Translations under genes and position numbers: made by a program | Notes under the pieces: model-generated | What the model was told of the DNA's origin: nothing | Database searches by the model: none | The model's input: the letters and a program-made list of their open reading frames with translations, nothing else | Assembly: GCF_042432495.1 (NCBI RefSeq) | Contig: NZ_JBHLXC010000025.1 | Coordinates: forward strand, 1 to 41,043 | DNA: 41,043 nt | DNA from: Pseudochelatococcus lubricantis | GTDB lineage: Bacteria > Pseudomonadota > Alphaproteobacteria > Rhizobiales > Beijerinckiaceae | Direction of reading: 5' to 3' | Shown here: positions 32,192-40,944 of the stretch, piece after piece | How the letters are laid out: every line of letters starts with the position of its first letter | Position numbering within the stretch: position 1 is the stretch's first letter

Positions 32192-33036
32192 AGCAGCAAA
32201 CAATGAAGCTGCGGGCAACCATGCAGCGCATGTCGAGCTATGCCGTCGCCCTGCCGCTTGCAGCGTTTATCGCGCTGCCGCTGGCATGGATGTTCATTTC
32301 CTCGATCAAGCCGGCTGACCAGCTTTTCTCATCGCCGCCGCGCATCCTCGCGGATCGCTGGACAATCGACTGGTATGTCACCGTCTTTCGCGACAGTGGT
32401 GCGGCGGTGTTCTTCACCAACAGCCTGATCGTGGGATTGGCCTCCACGCTTCTGTGCCTCGTCATTGGCACGCTCGCAGCCTATGCGCTCACCCGGTTCG
32501 ATTTTCCGGGCAAGTCCGTATTCCTGATCGCCGCACTGGTCACCTACATGTTTCCGGCGATCGTGCTCTTCGTGCCGATCTATATGATCCTGAACGCGCT
32601 TTCGCTGATCGACACGCGGATCGGGCTGGTCATCTGCCACACGATCCTGACCTTTCCCTTCGCTGTCTGGATGCTCAAATCGTTCTTTGACACACTGCCG
32701 CGCGAAATCGACGAAGCGGCTTGGGTGGACGGAGCGTCCTATCTCGGCACTTTCGTGCGGATCGTGCTGCCGCTCTCGTTGCCGGGCATTTTCTCGGTCG
32801 CGATCTTTGTCTTTGTGCTTTCGTGGAACGAATTCCTGTTCGCCAGCATCGTGATGACATCGACCGAGCTGAAGACGGTTCCGGTCGGCATCTCGGAATT
32901 CATCACCTCGTTCGATGTGCGTTGGGGCGAGATCATGGCGCTCGGAACGCTGGCCACCGTCCCGGTCGTGGTCCTTTTCACTTTCGTGCAACGCTACTTC
33001 CTGCGCGGTGTCCTGTCGGGCGCGGTCAAGGGCTAG
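32188..33036 (+). CDS. Sugar ABC permease (MalG type)
   Basis: A 282-residue inner-membrane subunit with six predicted spans. The EAA motif is REIDEAAWVDGASYLGTFVR. Other family segments: LAWMFISSIKPADQLFS at the N-terminus, TNSLIVGLASTLLCLVIGTL, AAYALTRFDFPGK and LSWNEFLFASIVM. The start ATG overlaps the MalF-type stop (ATGA), with GGGAGG 8-10 nt upstream. It completes the importer with the MalF-type permease, the ATPase at 27221 and the binding protein. Confidence 0.94.
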   Translation: MKQQTMKLRATMQRMSSYAVALPLAAFIALPLAWMFISSIKPADQLFSSPPRILADRWTIDWYVTVFRDSGAAVFFTNSLIVGLASTLLCLVIGTLAAYALTRFDFPGKSVFLIAALVTYMFPAIVLFVPIYMILNALSLIDTRIGLVICHTILTFPFAVWMLKSFFDTLPREIDEAAWVDGASYLGTFVRIVLPLSLPGIFSVAIFVFVLSWNEFLFASIVMTSTELKTVPVGISEFITSFDVRWGEIMALGTLATVPVVVLFTFVQRYFLRGVLSGAVKG

Positions 33037-33051
33037 CGTTTCTCCGAGTTG

Positions 33052-33070
33052 AGCGAATTCTGATCGATCA
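33052..33070 (+). repeat. Partial dispersed repeat, copy 3
   Basis: AGCGAATTCTGATCGATCA matches the minus-strand copy at 25935-26025 at 18 of 19 positions. It lies in the 56-bp gap between the MalG-type permease and dhaK, and may be a cut-down member of the repeat family. Confidence 0.5.
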
Positions 33071-33092
33071 AGCGGTCATGAGGGAAGCAAGA

Positions 33093-34091
33093 ATGAAAAA
33101 ACTGATCAACGCACCTGCCGACTATGTCAACGAGATCCTCGACGGGCTTACCTCGGCCCATCCCGGGCTGGTTCTAGGCGGCGAGAGCGGCCGCTGCATC
33201 TCCCGCCGGGAACCCGCGCTGCAAGGCCGCGTCGGTATCGCGACCGGGGGAGGTTCCGGTCATCTGCCCCTGTTCACCGGCTATGTCGGGCCGGGTTTCG
33301 CCGACGCCTGCGCCATCGGTAACGTGTTCGAGGGGCCGAATGCGCAAAGTTGCCTAGACGCGATCCGCGCCGCTGATCACGGAACCGGCGTTCTTTGCCT
33401 TTACGGCAATTACGGTGGCGACCGGATGAATTTCGACCTGGCCATCGAGATGGCCGGCATGGATGATATCGCCTGCGAGACCGTTCTCGGCACCGATGAC
33501 GTCGCCAGCGCCGGCGCGGATGAAGCAGCCAAGCGTCGCGGGGTGGCGGGAATCGTGCTGCTCTACAAGGCGGCGGGTGCCGCAGCGGCGGAAGGGCGGG
33601 ATCTTGCCGCGGTTGCCGCGCTGGCGCAGAAGGCGAACGGGGCGACGCGATCGATCGGGGTTGCCCTTGCGCCTTGCCGGGTGCCGACGGCGTCCGCGCC
33701 GAATTTTGACATCGGAGAGGACGAGATGGAATTCGGCATGGGTATCCACGGCGAACCGGGGATCTGGAGGGCGCCCATTGCCCCCGCCGACAAGGTCGCG
33801 GACGAGATGGTCGATCGCCTGTTCGCCGATCTCAAGCCGGGCCGGGGAGACCGGGTGATGCCGCTGGTCAACGGCTTGGGCGCGACGCCGCTCGAGGAGC
33901 TGTTCATCCTCTGGCGGCGTGTCGAACGCCGTCTGAAGGACGCCGGTATCAGCCATGCCGCACCGCTGGTCGGAAATTTCGTCACCTCGATGGAGATGGC
34001 AGGCGCATCGCTGTCGCTGATGGTGCTCGACGGGGAACTGGAAGCGCTGATATCGGCCCCCGCCAGTTGCCCGTTCTGGAGGGTAGGATGA
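33093..34091 (+). CDS. dhaK: Dihydroxyacetone-kinase-type subunit DhaK
   Basis: A 332-residue DhaK subunit. It binds a C3-C4 ketose (dihydroxyacetone or an erythrulose) as a hemiaminal on His219 in FGMGIHGEPG; GGGSGH (52-57) and GNYGGDRMNF (with Asp110) form the active site. NAPADYV at the start is typical. ATG 33093 has AGGGAAG upstream; an ATG at 33078 has none. It overlaps dhaL by 4 bp (ATGATG). As no DhaM phosphotransferase partner is encoded nearby, the pair may be ATP-dependent, like LerK/DerK-type kinases, rather than PTS-linked. Its substrate probably comes from the pathway fed by the ABC importer. Confidence 0.92.
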   Translation: MKKLINAPADYVNEILDGLTSAHPGLVLGGESGRCISRREPALQGRVGIATGGGSGHLPLFTGYVGPGFADACAIGNVFEGPNAQSCLDAIRAADHGTGVLCLYGNYGGDRMNFDLAIEMAGMDDIACETVLGTDDVASAGADEAAKRRGVAGIVLLYKAAGAAAAEGRDLAAVAALAQKANGATRSIGVALAPCRVPTASAPNFDIGEDEMEFGMGIHGEPGIWRAPIAPADKVADEMVDRLFADLKPGRGDRVMPLVNGLGATPLEELFILWRRVERRLKDAGISHAAPLVGNFVTSMEMAGASLSLMVLDGELEALISAPASCPFWRVG

Positions 34092-34687
34092 TGGCGATCA
34101 CGGCAAGCGATGTTGCAGCCTTCGTCGCCTGTCTGAGCGCGGGAGCCGCACGCGAGGAGCAGACCCTCAACGCGGCGGATGCCAGGCTTGGCGACGGGGA
34201 TACCGGGTCGATGCTGCGTCGGGTCTTCGCGGCGATGGCCACTGCGAATGCGGCCGGGGCCGCGACGGTTTCGGAGGCGGGCAAACGGCTCGCCGCGGCG
34301 GCGATGAAAGAGACAGGATCGAGCCTTGGCACGCTTGTTGCCACCGGCGCGATGACATTCGCCAGGGAGGCGAGGGAGATCGAAGGGGCCGGCAGGGATC
34401 CCGAGCCTGCCGACCTGCCCCGCATCGTCGCGGCGATGCGGGACGCGATCTCGATGCGTGGCAAGGCGGAAACCGGTGACAAGACCATCCTCGACAGTCT
34501 CTACGCCATTGCGGCTGCGCTGGGCGGCGGCGAGGTGAGCCGGGAGGTCGCGGCGCAGGCGGCACAACAGGCCTTGGCCGCATTCCGCGACAGGCCCTGC
34601 CGTATCGGGCGGGCGCGGATGTTTCCGGAGCGCAGCATCGGGGCGGACGATCCGGGAATGCTGGCGGCGGCGCTTCTCCTCGCCTGA
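34088..34687 (+). CDS. dhaL: Dihydroxyacetone-kinase-type nucleotide subunit DhaL
   Basis: A 199-residue all-helical subunit that carries the nucleotide. The metal-binding Asp triad is in NAADARLGDGDTGSM (Asp31, Asp36, Asp38). GSSLGTLVATGAMTFA and GDKTILDSLYAIAAAL are family segments. The start ATG (34088 or 34091) overlaps the DhaK stop, with GGAGGG upstream. Together with DhaK it phosphorylates a small ketose. Weak GGCGC/GCGCC hairpin at 34709-34723 follows. Last gene of the operon. Confidence 0.92.
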   Translation: MMAITASDVAAFVACLSAGAAREEQTLNAADARLGDGDTGSMLRRVFAAMATANAAGAATVSEAGKRLAAAAMKETGSSLGTLVATGAMTFAREAREIEGAGRDPEPADLPRIVAAMRDAISMRGKAETGDKTILDSLYAIAAALGGGEVSREVAAQAAQQALAAFRDRPCRIGRARMFPERSIGADDPGMLAAALLLA

Positions 34688-34839
34688 GCTGCAGGTTTTC
34701 CCGACGCCGGCGCGCTTTGCGCCCCCGCCGATCGTCGCCAGATTCCCTTGGTGGCGATAGCAGAAGGGCCAGGCGCGGGCCTGTCTGCCGGACCATGATG
34801 ACCCGTGGCCTGCTGCCGGCTCCGTGGACAGCATGTTAG

Positions 34840-35205
34840 GCAAGCATAGTCTGAGTTTCGACTTCATCGGGCTGACATAGCCGAGTGTTGAGTGCCTGCG
34901 TCTTGGGTTATAGAAGCGCTCAATGTAATCAAACACGTCAGCCCGCGCAGCATCGCGCGTGCGGTAGACCTTCTTGGCGGTCCGCTCGGCCTTCAGCGTA
35001 GGGAAGAAGCTCTCCATCGCTGAGTTATCCCAGACATTGCCTGCCCGACTGATAGAGCAGGTGATGCCGCTGTCTGCCAGCAAGCGCCGAAACTGTTCGC
35101 TTGTGTATTGCGATCCCTGGTCCGAATGATGCAGCAGCGCATCCACTCGGTCGTTCCGCCTGGAAGTCGCGGTCGAGGATATTATCCGCGATGACCGAGC
35201 GGGCC
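34840..35205 (-). pseudogene. IS3-family OrfB transposase remnant
   Basis: Minus-strand pieces of an IS3 (IS407-like) integrase domain: SVIADNILDRDFQAERPSG at about 35200-35150, then after an internal deletion DALLHHSDQGSQYTSEQF (an Asp of the DDE triad), GNVWDNSAMESFFPTLKAER with the final Glu, RADVFDYIERFYNPRRRHS and TLGYVSPMKS. Most of the N-terminal and middle parts are missing, so it is inactive. It lies tail to tail against the LysR gene, with its edge within a few bp of the LysR stop. Confidence 0.85.
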
Positions 35206-35208
35206 CCG

Positions 35209-36156
35209 TCATCCCTGGGCTTTCCGCGCCGTCGCTGCCTCTATCAGGCGGTAATCCAGTGTTGTCTGTCGGATGATCTGTCGAAGCCATGAATGTGCGG
35301 GTTGGGCATCGAGCCTCCGATGCCACCGCATGTTGGTCGCCACGCGCGGCGCGACAAAGGGTAGTTCATCCGAAACCAGGCCGGTCCCCCTGCACAGTTC
35401 CATGGCAATTCTTCTGCGTGTAATGACAAGGACATCGTGCTGGCGCAGCACGGCTTCGCAGCCGAGCAAAGGGACGGAATGACGGATCTCGCGATGTGCA
35501 TGGTGCTCCTTCAGCCAGAGATCGATAAAATCCGTATTGTCGCCCGCCGACGAGAGCCGGATATGCGGGCGGGTGGCCAGCGCCGTCAGATCGAGGGGAG
35601 GAGATGGCATGTTCTCCGCCCGACGATGCACAACCACGAAGTCGTCACTGAAAAGCTCTTCGGACGCGAAACGCTCCCGTGGTTCGCGCGCGCGGCCGAT
35701 GAACAGGTCCAGATCGGCCTCATCGAGCATCCTGTCGATGTCTAGCGTACCGCTCGGCCGCAACTCGGTGACCACGTTCGGAGCGGCCTTCGTGACGGCT
35801 TCGATGATCGGTGCTGTCAGCGTGACGGCGCTGGCGTTGTCGAGCGCAATGGTAAAGCGTTGCGCGGAGGTGGCGGGATCGAAGGGACCGGATTGTAGCC
35901 CAAGCTCGAAATAGTTGAGAGCCTGCCTGACCGGACCTGCCAATTGCTCTGCCCGCGGCGTCGGTTGCATGCCGCGCGCCGACCGGACGAACAGGTCGTC
36001 TTTCAGGGCATGGCGTAATCTCGCCAGGGCGTGGCTCGCCGCCGGCTGGCTCATGCCGAGTTGGTGGGCCGCCCGTAAGATATTGCGTTCGCGGAAGATA
36101 CTGTCGAATACACGCAGCAGGTTGAGATCGATCGTTGAAATATTGGGATGGTTCAT
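35209..36156 (-). CDS. LysR-family regulator
   Basis: A 315-residue LysR regulator. The N-terminal helix-turn-helix (about 7-66) includes DLNLLRVFDSIFRERNI, LRAAHQLGMSQPAASHALAR and DDLFVRSARGMQPTPRA. The effector domain (about 90-300) resembles the NodD/PcaQ/nitrogen-type LysR branch (LDIDRMLDEADLDLFIGRA). The ATG at 36156 is used; a longer start at 36189 has no binding site. The ending is next to an IS3 remnant, but the length is normal. It is divergent from the metal-chelate ABC operon. Its target could be that operon or the sugar ABC cluster; it is not the usual iron regulator type. Confidence 0.9.
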   Translation of the reverse strand: MNHPNISTIDLNLLRVFDSIFRERNILRAAHQLGMSQPAASHALARLRHALKDDLFVRSARGMQPTPRAEQLAGPVRQALNYFELGLQSGPFDPATSAQRFTIALDNASAVTLTAPIIEAVTKAAPNVVTELRPSGTLDIDRMLDEADLDLFIGRAREPRERFASEELFSDDFVVVHRRAENMPSPPLDLTALATRPHIRLSSAGDNTDFIDLWLKEHHAHREIRHSVPLLGCEAVLRQHDVLVITRRRIAMELCRGTGLVSDELPFVAPRVATNMRWHRRLDAQPAHSWLRQIIRQTTLDYRLIEAATARKAQG

Positions 36157-36516
36157 GTCGAAGGCGTAAGCTCCGGATGGCCGCATCATGGCAGTAACAG
36201 AAGTGGGGTTAAGATCGCCTTGATAGGATTATCTATCTGATAAAAAACATTAAACCATTTACCTCGTTCCATGGTTCATGCCACCTATCATGCATTTTAT
36301 GCAGTTTATTGCAATTATAATATTCATTTCATTCATGTTGTGATGTCGAAGTTTCACTTCCGTTGGTGCCGACACTGCGCATAGATGCTCACAATCGTTC
36401 CTGAGCGCTCATCGTTCTTGTCAAGTCTTCATCCTTTCAGTTTTCAAAAATGAGCTGATTGGAATCCTTGACCGAGATGGATCGCCAGTAGTTATCGAAT
36501 GATGGAGTGCTATTTC
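36157..36516. promoter_or_regulatory. AT-rich divergent intergenic region
   Basis: About 360 bp with no gene, much more AT-rich than its neighbours (especially 36210-36350). GATAG-gattat-CTATC (36222-36237) is a palindrome near the expected LysR T-N(10-11)-A form. 36270-36340 is rich in A/T runs including TTATAATATT, plausible promoter or iron-regulator sites. I cannot assign a Fur, Irr or RirA box with confidence. Confidence 0.5.
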
Positions 36517-37641
36517 ATGCAACGTTTTGGTAAAATTCTCAAGGCGGCAGGTCTTGCCGCTCTTTTTTCTGTTTGTATCGGGGCCGGAACGTCCCACGCC
36601 GCTGAGGTGACCGACGTGCTGGGACGCAAGGTCATGGTTCCTGACCATGTCCAGAATGTCGTCCTCGGCGAGGGGCGTCTGTTCTATGCCTTGGCCGTGC
36701 TCGATCGCGACGCACCGTTCAGCCGCATCGCCGGGTGGCAGAATGACCTGAGGAAACTCGATCCGAAGACCTTTGACGGCTATGTCGCCCAGTATCCGGA
36801 GGTCGCCAACATTCCCCTGATCGGCGAGGCATCCGAGGAAAGCGTCAGCGCGGAGAAGATCCTCTCGCTGAAGCCGGACCTTGCTGTCTTCAGCATTTCC
36901 GGCCACGGCCCGACCGAGCACAGCCCGATTGCCGACGTGCTGGCAAAGGCGGGCATTCCCGTCCTGTTCGTTGACTTCCGGGTCAGCCCCATCGATGGCA
37001 TGCGCACCAGCTTTGCCGCGCTCGGAACGGCGCTGGGCCGCGACAAGGAAGCGACCGCCTTCCTCGATTTCTATAACACCCATCTGAAGCGCATCACCGA
37101 CGCCGTGGCTTCCCTGCCGGAAGAGTCCCGCCCGAAGGTCTTTATGGAATTGCTCGCTGGCGTCTTCCCGACGCCCGGTCACACCACGGGTGACGGCGGC
37201 ATGGGCGATTTCATCAAGGCGGTTGGCGGTCGCAATATCGCTTCGAGCGTCGTGCCCGGCGCGATTGGCGACATCAGCGTCGAATATGCGCTGAAAGCCG
37301 ACCCCGACATCTATGTTGCCACCGGCAATCGGGCTCCGGGTGTGCTGCTCGGCGCGCAGGTTGGGCCGGAACAGGCCGCGAGCTCGCTGGCGCAGGTGCT
37401 TGCCCGTCCGGAGTTCAGCAGCCTGAGGGCCATCCGCGATGGCCGTGCGCACGGCATCTGGCATGAGTTCTATAATTCGCCGTACAGCATTCTGGCAATC
37501 GAGGCGCTGGCAAAGTGGGTGCATCCGGAGCTCTTCAAGGATCTCGACCCGAAGGCGACGGAGCGCGAGCTTTATGCCACTTTCCTGCCGGCGTTCAAGG
37601 ATACCGGCACCTACTGGATCGATAAGGCTTTGAAGCCGTGA
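36517..37641 (+). CDS. Metal-chelate ABC binding protein (siderophore/haem/B12 type)
   Basis: A 374-residue periplasmic binding protein of the helical-backbone (BtuF/FepB/HmuT) class. Signal peptide MQRFGKILKAAGLAALFSV ends at about residue 28 (SHAA). Mature features: VTDVLGRKVMVPDHVQNVV, the typical start; SVSAEKILSLKPDLAVFS; PVLFVDFRVSP; and FIKAVGGRNIAS. The length is slightly above average. ATG 36517 has GGAG 9 nt upstream; ATG codons 36499 and 36502 lack a site. First gene of the importer operon, divergent from a LysR regulator. The chelate is unknown. Confidence 0.93.
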   Translation: MQRFGKILKAAGLAALFSVCIGAGTSHAAEVTDVLGRKVMVPDHVQNVVLGEGRLFYALAVLDRDAPFSRIAGWQNDLRKLDPKTFDGYVAQYPEVANIPLIGEASEESVSAEKILSLKPDLAVFSISGHGPTEHSPIADVLAKAGIPVLFVDFRVSPIDGMRTSFAALGTALGRDKEATAFLDFYNTHLKRITDAVASLPEESRPKVFMELLAGVFPTPGHTTGDGGMGDFIKAVGGRNIASSVVPGAIGDISVEYALKADPDIYVATGNRAPGVLLGAQVGPEQAASSLAQVLARPEFSSLRAIRDGRAHGIWHEFYNSPYSILAIEALAKWVHPELFKDLDPKATERELYATFLPAFKDTGTYWIDKALKP

Positions 37642-38753
37642 TGATCCCGGCTGGTCACAAAAGTTGCGGGACAGGGCGTGCGATACGCCCTGTCGACGAA
37701 AGCCGGCATTACGAGCCCCCCATGGCCGCCGTTTTTGACCTGCATCGGCGGCAGGTGGCGCGCCGCCTTGCCCTCATTGCCGTCTTCGCCGTGGCGATGA
37801 GCGGCGCTGCCATCGCCGATATCGTTACCGGCCCCTCGGGCCTGTCGCTTGCGGATTTTTTCGGGGCGGTTTTCCATCCCGCTCTCGCCGATCCGACGAC
37901 CTCCGTCATCGTCTGGTCGGTTCGCTTGCCCTATGCCGCTATGGCTCTTCTGGTCGGTGCGGTGCTGTCGCTCTCCGGTGCCGAGATGCAGACTATTCTC
38001 GACAATCCGCTGGCGAGCCCGTTCACACTCGGCGTCTCCTCGGCGGCGGCTGTCGGGGCCTCCACCGCCGTCGTGTTCCATCTTTCCTTTCCCGGGCTGT
38101 CGCAGAGCTGGGCCGTTTCGGCTCTCGCCTTTGCCTTTGCCTTCGGTTCGGTCCTGCTCCTTCAAGCAACCACACGGATCAGCGGAGCCGGCAAGGAAAC
38201 GCTGGTCCTGCTTGGCATCGCGCTGGTGTTCAGTTGCCAGGCGCTGGTCGCTCTGCTGCAATTGATCGCTCCGATCGATGTATTGCAGCAATTGGTATTC
38301 TGGATGCTCGGCACCGTTGCCCGCGCGACTTGGGAGAAGATCGCCATCCTTGCGGCTGTCCTTGCCATCGTCATGCCTTTCTCGATGGCAGCGGCCTGGC
38401 GGCTGACGGTGCTCCGGCTGGGGGAGGACAGGGCCTTGAGCTTCGGCGTCGATGTCCGGCGGCTGCGGTTCGCGTCGCTGTTCCGCATCAGTCTGATGTC
38501 CTCGATCGCGGTCGCCTTTGTCGGGCCGATCGGCTTCATCGGTCTTGTCGGGCCGCACATCGCCCGGATGCTGGTTGGCGAGGACCAGCGGTTCCTGCTT
38601 CCGGCAAGCGCTCTGGTGGGGGCGCTGCTGCTGTCTCTGGCGTCGATCGTCAGCAAGATCATCATGCCGGGTATCATCGTCCCGGTCGGCATCGTCACGG
38701 CACTGGTCGGCGTGCCTGTCTTCATCTCCCTCATTCTGAGACGGAAGTCATAG
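37638..38753 (+). CDS. Metal-chelate ABC permease (FecCD type)
   Basis: A 371-residue hydrophobic protein with about ten predicted spans, of the FecCD/BtuC family. Family segments: SVRLPYAAMALLVGAVLSLS, AEMQTILDNPLASPFTLGVS, LVLLGIALVFSCQALVALLQ, FWMLGTVARATWEK, and VGPIGFIGLVGPHIARMLVG (contact with the ATPase). The start GTG at 37638 overlaps the binding-protein stop; ATG 37641 is one codon later. It imports the iron chelate, haem or cobalamin with the genes on either side. Confidence 0.94.
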   Translation: MMIPAGHKSCGTGRAIRPVDESRHYEPPMAAVFDLHRRQVARRLALIAVFAVAMSGAAIADIVTGPSGLSLADFFGAVFHPALADPTTSVIVWSVRLPYAAMALLVGAVLSLSGAEMQTILDNPLASPFTLGVSSAAAVGASTAVVFHLSFPGLSQSWAVSALAFAFAFGSVLLLQATTRISGAGKETLVLLGIALVFSCQALVALLQLIAPIDVLQQLVFWMLGTVARATWEKIAILAAVLAIVMPFSMAAAWRLTVLRLGEDRALSFGVDVRRLRFASLFRISLMSSIAVAFVGPIGFIGLVGPHIARMLVGEDQRFLLPASALVGALLLSLASIVSKIIMPGIIVPVGIVTALVGVPVFISLILRRKS

Positions 38754-38755
38754 AC

Positions 38756-39559
38756 ATGGAGCCTGCCGGCAAGAACGAACTCATCATATCGGATGTAACC
38801 CTCGGCTATGGCCGCGTGCCGGTTATCCGCCATTTCAGCTTGCCACCGCTGCGGCGCGGCTCGCTCACGGCACTCATAGGGCCGAACGCCGCCGGCAAAT
38901 CCACCCTGCTGCGCGGTCTCGCCGGGCTGGGCGATATCACGGGCAGCGTCCGGCTCGATGGGCAGGAGTTGATCGGGCAACCGCGGGCGGAACGGGCGGC
39001 CCGTCTTGGCTACATGCCTCAGACACTGCCATCCGGGATCGGCCTGTCGGTTCTGGAGACGGTTGTCGGCGCTCTGCGTGCCTCGCCTCCCGCGAATACT
39101 CGGACGGAAAGCCCGTCGGCGGCCCCTATTCAGCGGGCCTATGAGGCGCTTGCCGAGATCGGGATCGCGGAACTCGCCAACCGGAGCTTGAGCGCGCTGT
39201 CCGGTGGCCAGCGGCAGATGGCGAGCCTTGCGCAGGTGGTCGTGCGCAGGCCGGAGGTTCTGTTGCTTGACGAGCCAACCAGTGCGCTTGATCTGCGCTA
39301 TCAGGCGCTGGTCATGAAGCAGGCGGTTCGTCTGGCGCGTCAGCATGGCATGATTGTCCTCATCGTCCTCCACGACATAGCGCTTGCCGCGCAGTATGCC
39401 GACCAGATCGCCATTCTCCACCAAGGCGCGCTGCATGACTTCGGCACTCCGGCGAATGTCGTCACCAGTGCCATGCTGGCAGCGGTGTATGAGGTCGAGG
39501 CGCGTGTTGAGCATTGCACGAAAGGCACGTTGCAGATCATCGTCGATCAGGCAGGGTAA
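38756..39559 (+). CDS. Metal-chelate ABC ATPase (FecE type)
   Basis: A 267-residue ATPase. Walker A GPNAAGKST, Q-loop YMPQTLPSG, signature LSGGQRQMA, Walker B VLLLDEPTSALDLRYQ and H-loop VLHDIALAAQYAD are all present. NAAGKS instead of NGSGKS is an acceptable variant. The ATG lies 2 bp after the permease stop, so it is translationally linked. It drives the importer of the preceding two genes. A weak hairpin TTGATG/CATCAA at 39592-39611 follows. Confidence 0.95.
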   Translation: MEPAGKNELIISDVTLGYGRVPVIRHFSLPPLRRGSLTALIGPNAAGKSTLLRGLAGLGDITGSVRLDGQELIGQPRAERAARLGYMPQTLPSGIGLSVLETVVGALRASPPANTRTESPSAAPIQRAYEALAEIGIAELANRSLSALSGGQRQMASLAQVVVRRPEVLLLDEPTSALDLRYQALVMKQAVRLARQHGMIVLIVLHDIALAAQYADQIAILHQGALHDFGTPANVVTSAMLAAVYEVEARVEHCTKGTLQIIVDQAG

Positions 39560-39764
39560 GTTTCTAGTTGTTCATTTGAATGCGGCCATCCTTGATGGTT
39601 CTGTTCATCAATTTAACCTGACTTTAGCGTTCCACATATTGCCATGTTGCTTCGCGTAAACGGGCGCTACCGCATCCAGATGTCGAATGACGATCTCCAT
39701 TCCTATAGGCGGCACCGCCGTCGCCGTGTGTCGGTTGCGCACCGGCAATGACGAAGGAGGATGA
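39560..39764. other. Gap after the metal ABC operon
   Basis: 205 bp with no gene. It contains the weak TTGATG-CATCAA hairpin at 39592-39611, followed by ATTTAACC, a possible terminator. The next sequence is a gene fragment. Confidence 0.4.
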
Positions 39765-39962
39765 GCTGACAAAACCCCAGGCAATTTTCTTTTTGTTTCA
39801 GGGCAAATTGGCAGCCGGGGCGATGGAACATCTGAACCTGATTTCGAACGTCAGGTTCAGCTGGCCTTCGACAATCTCCAGACCACACTCGACGCCGCAG
39901 GCTGCACATACGATGATCTCGTGGACGTCACGACGTTCCATACTGACCCGGAGAACAAGTAA
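39765..39962 (+). pseudogene. ridA: Internal fragment of a RidA/YjgF family gene
   Basis: The frame reads NFLFVSGQIGSRGDGTSEPD, then FERQVQLAFDNLQTTLDAAG, CTYDDLVDVTTFHTDPENK and a stop. This is the central part of a RidA-family enamine/imine deaminase. The first roughly 25 residues and the last roughly 45, with the active-site Arg region, are missing; a TGA precedes it in frame at 39762. The fragment ends 17 bp before the convergent MDR oxidoreductase gene, suggesting that a deletion joined them. Confidence 0.8.
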
Positions 39963-39978
39963 ATCCTGAAGCTTTCCC

Positions 39979-40944
39979 TCATCCGCCGACTGTCAGGACG
40001 GCCTTCCCGCTGAACTCTCTCTTCAGAAGTTCGCGGGCCGTTGTATCGATTCTCGTCCATTGTGCGGTTCGCCCGATAACCGGGCGCAAACTCCCTTCCG
40101 ACAGGCGGCGGGCGAGGTCGGCAAGAAGGGCCGATCCATCGGCCGCCCCCTCGGGCCGGGTCAACTCATCGATCAGGAAGAAGCCGTAAAGAACCGTGCC
40201 ACCATACGCTCCGCCCGACTGTAGACGGAAGCGACGGGCGTCAAAGGTCGTGAGCGTGTCCTGTGAAGCATCGCCGAAGAGAACGCAAACGCCGCGCGGC
40301 GCCAGCCACATCAGCGCTTCGCCCAGGAGAGTGCCCCCAACGCCCTCCAGGATCAGATCGTAGGGACCGCCTTTCTCGGCTGCTTCGAGACCGACTGCGA
40401 TCTCTTCTGCGCCAAGGTTGCGTAGGAATTCCGTATTTGCCGCGGCCCGTACAAAGGCTGTCACATGCGCGCCCGCAGCCGCTGCGAGTTGGATCGCATA
40501 GACGCCGACACCGCCCGTAGCCGCCGTGACAAGAACACGACTTCCCTTGCCGATCGCCTTCTTCTGCAACGCTATGGCCGCGGTGAGCCCGGCGACAGGA
40601 AGAGTCGAGGCCGCTTCGAAACTCACGCCATCGGGGATTTTGGCCAGCCGGCTGGTCGGCACGGCTACGCGTTCCGCCCAGCCTCCTCCCCACACCAAGC
40701 CCACGACGCGATCGCCCGGCTGGAACCCGGATCCTTTCGGTGCGCTTTCCACCACGCCCGACAGATCCCATCCGGGCCGGTCGCCGTCGACACCTTCGTG
40801 AAGTGCTGCTCGAACCTCACCGTTGTTCAAAGAGAAGGCACGAACCGCGACAATTGCCTCGCCCGGCGCGGCTCCAGGTTCTGTATGCTCGGCAAGAACG
40901 AGGTGAGTTTCTGGACCCGTCTTTGAAACAGTAACAGCTTTCAA
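39979..40944 (-). CDS. Quinone-oxidoreductase-like MDR enzyme without zinc site
   Basis: A 321-residue medium-chain dehydrogenase/reductase. The NADPH motif is VLVTAATGGVGVYAIQLAAA. Family segments: GWDLSGVVESAPKGSGFQPGDRV-like, LPVAGLTAAIAL, and YDLILEGVGGTLLGEAL. Catalytic and structural zinc Cys residues are absent, so it belongs to the quinone/enone reductase branch (NADPH:quinone or alkenal reduction). The start appears to be TTG at 40944, with GGGAGAG 6 nt upstream, unusual but well supported; no better ATG is near. It is convergent with the ridA fragment. Its upstream region extends to the window end. Confidence 0.9.
   Translation of the reverse strand: MKAVTVSKTGPETHLVLAEHTEPGAAPGEAIVAVRAFSLNNGEVRAALHEGVDGDRPGWDLSGVVESAPKGSGFQPGDRVVGLVWGGGWAERVAVPTSRLAKIPDGVSFEAASTLPVAGLTAAIALQKKAIGKGSRVLVTAATGGVGVYAIQLAAAAGAHVTAFVRAAANTEFLRNLGAEEIAVGLEAAEKGGPYDLILEGVGGTLLGEALMWLAPRGVCVLFGDASQDTLTTFDARRFRLQSGGAYGGTVLYGFFLIDELTRPEGAADGSALLADLARRLSEGSLRPVIGRTAQWTRIDTTARELLKREFSGKAVLTVGG

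Noticed and set aside
36270..36340. Fur or Irr iron box before the metal-chelate importer
   Set aside because: The stretch is AT-rich but I could not align a convincing box by eye.
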